From an uncultured Bacteroidales bacterium (GTDB lineage Bacteria > Bacteroidota > Bacteroidia > Bacteroidales > UBA932), in assembly GCA_900545245.1 (NCBI GenBank), contig UQYV01000009.1, forward strand, positions 27,054 to 91,053: DNA of 64,000 nucleotides, in the 5' to 3' direction. Below the pieces are notes generated by a model. That model worked only from the letters and a program-made list of their open reading frames with translations. It had not been told where the DNA came from and did no database searches. Shown here piece by piece: positions 58,701 to 64,000 of this stretch (positions within the stretch are counted from its first letter, which is position 1; each line of letters opens with the position of its first letter). A program made the translations under genes and the position numbers.

Positions 58701-61264
58701 TACTCGCTGTCTTTCAAGTCGATGCCTACATAGTGCGAGAATGGGGAGAATCTCACGCTGTTGGCGACAGTGCTCGTGTTGCCACCGGGTTCCGACACCT
58801 TGCAAATCAGGTCTGCCTTCAACATTCCCGGCGCATCCTGAGCTTGAGGCATTTTCTTGCTCACGAAAGCCCGCCCATTATTATCCAGACTGAAAGAAAT
58901 CTGCGCGAGGTTTTCGGATTCGTATGTTTTGAGTGGGTTCGTAAAACTATATTCCCGATATTCCGGAAATGGAACGCCAGTATTATTGAGAACGAAGTCC
59001 AAACTGCCCTCAAGATTGGCTGCCACCGGGCCTGTGAGCCAGTGGGACTCAATGGATATGCCGGTTTTTTCGCCTGCGATGAGGGTCTCGGAGTCTGTTT
59101 TTAGATTTATCTTCAGCCTGTTTGGTTTTATGCTTTCGATGGGAACTCTATGTTTGAACTGAGCACCGCCAACAGAGAATACGGCGTTCCAAGTCCCTGT
59201 GGGACTATCCGGATTTGTGGCGATTTCGAAGACATAGAACCCGTCTTTGCCGCTACGGAGTGTCTTGCTGCCGAAAAGCTGACCTTCGGGAGTGTATAGT
59301 TCCATAGTGGCCGGATGAGATTCCGGAATCTTGTGGAGTTTGTCTTTCACCATAAGCGTGAGGTGGAGCGTGTCCCCGGGGCGCCATACACCGCGTTCTC
59401 CATAAGCATATCCCTTCAGACCTTTCTTGATTTTCTTTCCTCCCACATCAAACCGGCTGAGAGACTTTTCGTGGCTGCACATTTTCAGGTGGCTGACGGC
59501 ATATCCTTTCTCTGCCTGGATGATATATGCTTTTCCTTTCAGATTCAGGTCCGCGAATCCCGATTCGTTGCTGTAGGCTTCTCCAACCGGTTGAAGCTGA
59601 TAGTTATATGCCGTTATCTTTACCCCGGAAAGAGGTTTTGACGAGAGTAAATCCGTAGTCGTAATCCACAGTTTGGAATCATCGGCGCTCTTTGCTATGA
59701 TGCCGATATTTGAGGATACAAGGTTCAATTCCGGAAAGCGGTCATCCACCATATAGTAACTGGCCTTTGACGGGTCTTCCCGTTCACTCCAGTCCCATTC
59801 GTCCGTGTGATAGTTGCCCCATGTGTAGTACCAGGAGTTCCCTGAGTCCCAATGTTTTTCGTCCCTATCTGTAATCTTTGCCACTTGAAGGTCGGTTGGG
59901 ACTTCATTTTTGTCATATAGGGAATATTCCTGTTTGAAAGTGAGTTTTATGCGATAAATTGCGCCTTTTTCTTGCCGAAAAAGGTTTTTGAGGTCTATGG
60001 AGAAATTTTGCCATTGATGAAGGTTTTTTGACTTGTCGCCATCAAGTCTTGCGGTGGTTTTGTAGATTAGACGTCCGTAGCGGCGTAATTCATTTGTTCC
60101 ATTTATGCGGTTGTCTTGATAAAAGGACAAAACATTGCTGCGGAAGATTTTTATGACCTCGACATCTACGGCACAAAGGTTCACTGCCTTGAATGGGAGT
60201 TTGAGATTGTTTTCATCGGGGAGGATTCCATCATCGGTCAACAGTTCCACCGCAGGGGGTATTTCTGCGGAGCGGAATGTCTTTTTGAATTCGATGCCGA
60301 GAGTTTTTCCTGCCTTGCTTTTTATCTTATGGTCCACCCGGAGTGTCATACTTGAAATGTTTGAATCGGCAAAGAACAGTTTGGCCTGTGTCTCATCACG
60401 TTCTATCCGAACGGTTTCCATTTCATCAAGATACACCAATCCTTCCAGTGACTGGGAGTCATTGAGAGCTTCTGAGAACTGAACGGATATATATGGCTCC
60501 GCAGCATCTATAAGCTCGGCTTGGATGACTTTGAACTCACTCCTGCCGGGAATCGCGGCCGAGCTGCTGACCCGTTTCCCAAAACCGATTGCATCGGCAT
60601 TGAAATAGATTTTGACAGCAGTGGAGCCGTCAAGCGGGCGCTGCAAACCGGAGATTTCGAACTCAAAACTGCCCTCGGAGATGGGGGTGAGTTTGGTGGT
60701 CGTCCGAGAGGTTATGGATGTTTTGAACAAATCTGCGGTGAGTGCTCCTTCTTCCGCAGGTTCGCTCAAAGTCACTGTCCCTCTGATAATTGCAGTTTCC
60801 GGGTTGACTGGTGAAATGCAAACTTCCTTCACTTTTATTTCTGCTGCCCGTTCTGCAACTTTGAATGAGAATACAACATCTTTCGCTCCAGGAAGAAGTT
60901 TCTCCTGACGCACTCTACAATAATAGTTCTTTCCAGCTTTCAACTGTCCTTTCTCCGGGATGAATTCCAACTCTCTGGTGGTCCCATTCCAAATTTCCTG
61001 CCCTTTCAGCGAAGGGGTGAATTTCAGAATCCGTGATGGAGCAGCGGCAGAATCCGAGAACTCAACGCTTTCATTAAACAGAATCCGGATGCTGTCTCCG
61101 GTCTTAATGACTCCTGCTGAGTAAGCCTCGATGTGCTCAGCAATTTCGTCGGGTGCGGATTCCGTGCACTTGCGGTCTTTGCAGGCGATTGCACAAAAAA
61201 GTCCGACGGAAAGGATGACGGAATAAGAGAGAATGGAGATGAGTCTTGAGTGAAAAGTTTTCAT
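55766..61264 (-). CDS. Bacterial alpha-2-macroglobulin, thioester type, lipoprotein
   Basis: The 1832-residue protein has a lipoprotein signal (LFCAIAC). Successive macroglobulin-like beta domains lead to the family core: GLKGYAYGERGVWRPGDTLH, FFVDWPLWRG, FRPVVKFLGPFTLNGGTA and LPRRLSPSESVKLPVNVF. The thioester motif C-T-E-Q is at 1392-1395 (HLCTEQLSS), followed by alpha-toroid repeats (LPDILSRLASRQVPDGGFAY). In the periplasm such proteins trap attacking proteases by the thioester, and PbpC next door may repair the wall at the breach. The length is typical. Start ATG 61264 has no unusual features. Confidence 0.93.
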   Translation of the reverse strand: MKTFHSRLISILSYSVILSVGLFCAIACKDRKCTESAPDEIAEHIEAYSAGVIKTGDSIRILFNESVEFSDSAAAPSRILKFTPSLKGQEIWNGTTRELEFIPEKGQLKAGKNYYCRVRQEKLLPGAKDVVFSFKVAERAAEIKVKEVCISPVNPETAIIRGTVTLSEPAEEGALTADLFKTSITSRTTTKLTPISEGSFEFEISGLQRPLDGSTAVKIYFNADAIGFGKRVSSSAAIPGRSEFKVIQAELIDAAEPYISVQFSEALNDSQSLEGLVYLDEMETVRIERDETQAKLFFADSNISSMTLRVDHKIKSKAGKTLGIEFKKTFRSAEIPPAVELLTDDGILPDENNLKLPFKAVNLCAVDVEVIKIFRSNVLSFYQDNRINGTNELRRYGRLIYKTTARLDGDKSKNLHQWQNFSIDLKNLFRQEKGAIYRIKLTFKQEYSLYDKNEVPTDLQVAKITDRDEKHWDSGNSWYYTWGNYHTDEWDWSEREDPSKASYYMVDDRFPELNLVSSNIGIIAKSADDSKLWITTTDLLSSKPLSGVKITAYNYQLQPVGEAYSNESGFADLNLKGKAYIIQAEKGYAVSHLKMCSHEKSLSRFDVGGKKIKKGLKGYAYGERGVWRPGDTLHLTLMVKDKLHKIPESHPATMELYTPEGQLFGSKTLRSGKDGFYVFEIATNPDSPTGTWNAVFSVGGAQFKHRVPIESIKPNRLKINLKTDSETLIAGEKTGISIESHWLTGPVAANLEGSLDFVLNNTGVPFPEYREYSFTNPLKTYESENLAQISFSLDNNGRAFVSKKMPQAQDAPGMLKADLICKVSEPGGNTSTVANSVRFSPFSHYVGIDLKDSEYETDKDIVFKLVSVDVNGKAASGRKLEYKIYRLGWNWWWECDSRNLDRYVSGKSAELETSGRITCTQASTAVSFRVKYPDYGKFLILVQDIESGHTTGGTFFVDWPLWRGHSSKSDPEALSMLSFTTDKRSYEVGETATVYLPVSEGGHALVSFENSAGVISRKWVATSGNGETAWKFRISEEMAPNFYIHITLLQPHRQTVNDLPIRMYGVQNISVSNPASHLTPVIDCPDVVCPQTPFSLRIKEEKGKPMTYTLAVVDEGLLDLTAFRTPNPWSAMNEREALGVRTWDMYDDVIGAYAGRFTQVLSLGGDMALRGTKKENRFRPVVKFLGPFTLNGGTATHKIDLPMYVGSLRVMVVASHAGAYGNAEKSIIVRSPLMLLSTLPRRLSPSESVKLPVNVFAMEEGVKDVMVKVEVSGPARIVGEASQKLSFSCPGDSLVAFSLKTDTAKSGQAKVSLTAEGGGFKAHETIYIDVENPNPAKAETFSKMLSPGEQADFSWKGRNPEEGESAVLEIAGFPAIDFIGAFEFVHAYKHLCTEQLSSNAFFLLYARNFLSEADKAEAERLLPDILSRLASRQVPDGGFAYWPGNAYSNHWASSMAGQVLMEAERQGFQVQQQAIDNWVKFQKQSARNYKHCKRNNLNDLDQAYRLYTLALAKNPDWAAMNRLKETSEISLQARWRLSAAYAVAGKTELGRRLTENSLISISTPSNGLGETWWSSLRDEAMILDAMVETGNVDKALELAVKVAGEFSFRNASTQELAWTAKSMSALAANVGTAVSKVSFYQSDEALQGIRKARSVINRTLDFAPGQVHIRNNGESRIYTNLTVRTRADINEMVKPASNGVNVSVKWQTLDGKPLQVENLKQGTEFRAVITVNELTGTTSSESMALSFTAPSGWEIWNDRLLGEGEDSGEYRDIRDNGIRWYFTLRAGSSRQFSVRLQAAYQGSFHLPEILCEDMYNADYKSNTGSARVCVRQ

Positions 61265-61384
61265 ATATTGCCATTATTTGCTGATTAACCAATACGAAGA
61301 TGGGACAAATATCAAGACCGGCAATGAGTTTTTCTTTCGGATGTATGAACTCGATGAATAGTGTATAAAATTAATGATTTGTAT

Positions 61385-61456
61385 TAACTTTGCAATTGAA
61401 CGCAGTTCGGTCGGGGTGTTGGCTCCCGTGGAACGATGGTAGTATTTGTGACCGAA
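61385..61456 (+). promoter_or_regulatory. Promoter -7 box and structured leader before the sirtuin gene
   Basis: TAACTTTG (61385-61392) matches the -7 consensus. The presumed leader then forms a long-range stem, TTCGGTC (61406-61412) with GACCGAA (61450-61456), enclosing GGGG/CCC pairings. It ends 16 bp before ATG 61473. It could be a regulatory 5' structure. I do not recognise a known riboswitch class. Confidence 0.35.
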
Positions 61457-61472
61457 GCGTGAGAAATGCATT

Positions 61473-62195
61473 ATGAAGAAAAAGATAGTGATATTGTCAG
61501 GCGCAGGCATTAGTGCCGAGAGCGGTATTTCAACATTCAGAGACAGTGACGGTCTTTGGGAGAAACACGATGTGATGGAGGTCGCCTCCATCTTCGGGTG
61601 GCAGCAGAATCCCTCACTGGTGCTTGATTTCTACAATCAAAGACGCGCACAGCTCAAAGAAGTGAAACCGAATAAGGCACACCTTGATATCGCATCGCTT
61701 GAGAAAGAGTATGACGTAGTGGTGGTTACCCAAAATGTGGACAACCTCCACGAGATGGCAGGCAGCACTAAAGTCATTCATCTCCACGGTGAACTCACAA
61801 AGGTCCGTCCGGAAGACTCATACACGGAGGAGGACGGATTTGATGAATCAAAGATTAAGGATGTGAATTTCGGGCCGGTCAGCATTGGAGATACGGATGA
61901 CCGTGGCATTCAATACCGTCCGCATATCGTATTCTTCGGTGAGGCTGTCCCAAAGATGAAGGATGCAATCGCAGAACTTGCAGAAGCTGATTTTATGATT
62001 ATCGTCGGAACATCGCTTGTGGTTCAGCCTGCTGCAAGCTTATGGAAATACACTCCGGTTGACTGCCCTGTTTTCGTGGTCGACCCCAAGGATACGCCCA
62101 TCGACAATGAGGAGGGTATTGTCCATATCAAGGAAAAAGCCACTGTCGGAGTAGCCGAAGCGATAAGGATGATTTCTGAAATGTCCTGCGAGTAG
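61473..62195 (+). CDS. Sir2-family NAD-dependent deacylase lacking the zinc-binding cysteines
   Basis: The 240-residue protein has the NAD-binding start SGAGISAESGISTFR (9-23), the TQNVDNLHEMAG region with Asn88-Asp90, and the catalytic HLHGE (His105). The small domain that normally holds four zinc Cys is present in length (LTKVRPEDSYTEEDGF onward) but has no Cys. Only two Cys occur in the whole protein, both near the C-terminus. The subfamily is therefore a zinc-less sirtuin, as seen in various Bacteroidetes. It may deacylate proteins or act on NAD in another way. Confidence 0.9.
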   Translation: MKKKIVILSGAGISAESGISTFRDSDGLWEKHDVMEVASIFGWQQNPSLVLDFYNQRRAQLKEVKPNKAHLDIASLEKEYDVVVVTQNVDNLHEMAGSTKVIHLHGELTKVRPEDSYTEEDGFDESKIKDVNFGPVSIGDTDDRGIQYRPHIVFFGEAVPKMKDAIAELAEADFMIIVGTSLVVQPAASLWKYTPVDCPVFVVDPKDTPIDNEEGIVHIKEKATVGVAEAIRMISEMSCE

Positions 62196-62214
62196 CTGAT
62201 TCAAGTCTCTGATT

Positions 62215-62406
62215 ATGCTCTTGGTCAACGCATCCAAGAACGCTGTTGCATACAAAAAGGAGTTGCAACTCGCTCGTAGCCAAAATGTCGATGTCACCAA
62301 TTTCGAGAACAAACTTCAGGAAACTGACCTTCACACAATGAAGGCCAAATTCGATGAAGCCCGTAAGAAGGCCGATGGCGATACTCCCGGGAACCTAGAA
62401 TCATAA
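62215..62406 (+). CDS. Small helical protein of unknown function
   Basis: The 63-residue frame starts 19 bp after the sirtuin stop. It is highly charged and helical (AYKKELQLARSQNVDV, then ENKLQETDLHTMKAKFDEAR), with no membrane segment. It might be a stand-alone small protein or the C-terminal remnant of a larger gene lost by recombination. No family was recognised. It lies just ahead of the 32-bp repeat array of the next ATPase gene. Confidence 0.45.
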   Translation: MLLVNASKNAVAYKKELQLARSQNVDVTNFENKLQETDLHTMKAKFDEARKKADGDTPGNLES

Positions 62407-62423
62407 TTCGTTCCTCCTTGGTT

Positions 62424-62500
62424 TTTGGAAAAGTGGAAGAAATCCTCATAACTCCTTTGGAAAAGTGGGAATTTGTCCTTAAATTGCGTTGGAAAAAAGG
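62424..62500 (+). repeat. Three-copy direct repeat, period exactly 32 bp, upstream of an ATPase gene
   Basis: TTTGGAAAAGTGG occurs at 62424-62436 and 62456-62468. A third, diverged copy, GTTGGAAAAAAGG, is at 62488-62500. Units contain GGA followed about 14 bp later by TCC. The array ends 7 bp before ATG 62508. Sequence is unrelated to the array at 26271-26417, but period and position are the same. Confidence 0.8.
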
Positions 62501-62507
62501 ATGCGGT

Positions 62508-63899
62508 ATGCTTAACAGAAAGATAGACAGCTATTTAAAAGATTATTACCAAAAATCTTCTAATGCACTGCTGATAACGGGTGCACGTCAAGTCGGCAAG
62601 ACCTATTCCATCCGCGAGTTTGGCAAGACTTTCAAGAGTTTTATCGAGATCAACTTCATCGAGAATTCCGATGTCGTTGGATTGTTCAAGGATGCTAAGG
62701 GAAGCGCCGACATACTGATGCGTTTGTCGACCATCACGAATGTGCCAATGATAAAAGGGGACACGCTGATATTCTTTGACGAGGTTCAGGAGTGTCCGGA
62801 TATTGTGACCGCCATCAAGTTTCTGGTGGATGAAGGCTCATATCGCTATATTTTGAGCGGCTCTCTGCTCGGCGTAGAATTGAAAGATATCCGTTCAGTC
62901 CCTGTCGGCTATATGGGCGTGAAGGAGATGTTTCCGCTGGATTTCGAAGAATTCATCACTTGCGTGGGAATCAATGAAAATGTTATTTCCACGCTAAAGG
63001 ATGCCTGGACGAAAAGAATTCCGGTCGATGGATTCATCCATAACAAGATGATGGAGCTGTTCCGGCTCTACCTGATTGTAGGGGGTATGCCGGCAGCGGT
63101 CAGCAAGTATCTTGAAAGTAATAACTTGCAGGATGTGTTGGCGGTACAGCAGGAGATTATTCAACTTTATAAGAAGGATATAGCCAAGTACGATCCGGAT
63201 AATAAATTGTATATCGAGGAGATATTCGACCTTATTCCGCCGGAACTCAATGCCAAGAACAAGCGTTTTATCCTCAAACGCCTCAACGAGAATGCTAAGT
63301 ATGAACGCTATGAAAACAGCTTCCTCTGGCTGAAGAATGCTGGTGTTGCCATACCCGTGTATAATGTAGAGGAGCCCAAGGTCCCTCTGCTGCTGTCCCG
63401 TTCCCGTAACCTTCTCAAGCTCTTCCTCAGCGACATTGGTCTGTTGGCAGCCCAATATGCCAACGGCATTCAGATGCGGATTATCAAGGGCGATAAGGAC
63501 ATCAACTTCGGTTCTATCTATGAGAATGTTGTGGCGCAGGAACTTGTTGCACACGGTCTGGAGCCCTATTACTACAATAGCAAGAAGAGGGGAGAGCTGG
63601 ACTTCGTCATAGAACAGGGGGGCAGGATTCTTCCTATCGAGGTCAAGTCCGGGAAGGATTATACTTACCATCGCGCCCTCTCCAACATTATGGATTGTGA
63701 GGAATACAATCTGCCGGAGGCACTGGTGCTGAACAACGACAATCTATCAGTTGATGGTCGAATAACTTATGTTCCGGTCTATATGGTGATGTTCTTGGAT
63801 AAAGGTGCGGCGGCGCCGATAGAATACAAAGTCGATCTGGGTGGTTTATCGAATGGGGATGTGTCAACTTTTGAAAAAGAAATCTCTGGAAAAAGTTGA
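62508..63899 (+). CDS. AAA_14/DUF4143 ATPase with PD-(D/E)xK-type tail (4 of 4)
   Basis: The protein has 463 residues from ATG 62508; an upstream in-frame TTG at 62418 would read through the repeat array and is rejected. Walker A is TGARQVGKT (24-32), Walker B is LIFFDEVQECPD, and ILSGSLLGVEL is the sensor. DUF4143 covers the C-terminal half, with KLFLSDIGLLAAQY and the nuclease-like GELDFVIEQGGRILPIEVKS, where D and E-x-K are intact. This is the best-preserved nuclease-like tail of the four ATPases. Biological role is unknown. Confidence 0.92.
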   Translation: MLNRKIDSYLKDYYQKSSNALLITGARQVGKTYSIREFGKTFKSFIEINFIENSDVVGLFKDAKGSADILMRLSTITNVPMIKGDTLIFFDEVQECPDIVTAIKFLVDEGSYRYILSGSLLGVELKDIRSVPVGYMGVKEMFPLDFEEFITCVGINENVISTLKDAWTKRIPVDGFIHNKMMELFRLYLIVGGMPAAVSKYLESNNLQDVLAVQQEIIQLYKKDIAKYDPDNKLYIEEIFDLIPPELNAKNKRFILKRLNENAKYERYENSFLWLKNAGVAIPVYNVEEPKVPLLLSRSRNLLKLFLSDIGLLAAQYANGIQMRIIKGDKDINFGSIYENVVAQELVAHGLEPYYYNSKKRGELDFVIEQGGRILPIEVKSGKDYTYHRALSNIMDCEEYNLPEALVLNNDNLSVDGRITYVPVYMVMFLDKGAAAPIEYKVDLGGLSNGDVSTFEKEISGKS

Positions 63900-64000
63900 A
63901 AAATGTCTACTTTTGTAAAAAGATACGCGGCAAAAACATCGCCGCTGTCATTTCCGGATTTAGGTTGACTCGGATTCGAGTCTATCCCTGATAGAAGTTG
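63900..64000. other. Window end, no gene recognised
   Basis: The last 101 bp contain a TACTTTTG octamer (63908-63915) without a -33 box. They also hold a 5-bp GC hairpin (GCGGC/GCCGC, 63927-63945) and a 6-bp inverted repeat, GACTCG-GATT-CGAGTC (63967-63982). No coding start can be supported. Confidence 0.4.

Noticed and set aside
62418..62507. N-terminal extension of the fourth ATPase from a TTG codon
   Set aside because: The extension would translate the 32-bp repeats. Homology and the ATP-binding motif place the start at ATG 62508.
63955..64000. tRNA 3' half at the window end
   Set aside because: TTCGAGT resembles a T-loop, but the flanking bases do not form a 5-bp T-stem and no acceptor or anticodon arm is visible. 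It is a plain 6-bp inverted repeat.

Overview
The window reads as a gut-type Bacteroidales chromosome. The evidence is a SusC/SusD pair, fimbrillin-type lipoproteins with DUF3575 and OmpA-like partners, TAnnTTTG promoter -7 elements with few Shine-Dalgarno sites, a PbpC/alpha-2-macroglobulin pair, a DUF6150 protein and an Mpi-type invertase. I cannot name family or genus from sequence alone. No rRNA, tRNA, CRISPR array or insertion sequence was recognised.

Region by region. (1) 1-5294: end of a fimbrial/surface-adhesin locus (fimbrillin tail, fimbrillin-like lipoprotein, DUF3575, OmpA-like protein, beta-barrel). (2) 5342-6223, minus: secreted EEP-family hydrolase. (3) 6392-24856, plus: a carbohydrate locus with a zinc dehydrogenase and a sodium/solute symporter. 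After a terminator comes a tightly packed polysaccharide-utilisation operon. It opens with a LacI-family regulator fused in frame to a complete FAD-dependent oxidoreductase, followed by a GH3 glycosidase, an unknown lipoprotein, SusC, SusD, a 50-residue peptide, a metallophosphoesterase and a fimbrillin/beta-helix lipoprotein. (4) 24975-33290: a DUF4143-type ATPase, CstA, a 5'-nucleotidase, a phosphodiester glycosidase, a DUF5009-like membrane acyltransferase, a small unknown and a DNPH1-like hydrolase. (5) 33301-47547: a defence island. It holds a second ATPase, a Nudix hydrolase, a PLD/helicase/DUF3427 protein, an Mpi-like invertase, a LlaJI/McrBC-type restriction-modification operon with frameshifts in both the methyltransferase and McrB, a truncated BRO-N gene coupled to a third ATPase, a SprT-like protease, and an AbiEi antitoxin paired with a metallophosphoesterase. 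(6) 47805-61264: a YiiX-like hydrolase, DUF3137, LemA, a small membrane protein, DUF6150, a LytTR regulator with a membrane glycosidase-like protein, PbpC and a thioester alpha-2-macroglobulin. (7) 61473-63899: a zinc-less sirtuin, a small ORF and a fourth ATPase.

Most notable. (a) The LacI-FAD oxidoreductase fusion that heads the polysaccharide operon. (b) All four archaeal-type/DUF4143 ATPase genes have a repeat or palindrome directly before their start codon. Two are arrays with a period of about 32 bp, three helical turns, that differ completely in sequence. This suggests a family of ATPases, each with its own cognate DNA array. (c) The defence island shows cassette scars at gene 3' ends: a copied mcrC tail after the third ATPase, and a perfect 16-bp repeat of the sprT-like 3' end flanking the AbiEi/phosphoesterase pair. 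(d) Small in-frame or leader duplications occur at the starts of pbpC (4 x 18 bp) and the DUF3137 gene (2 x 98 bp).
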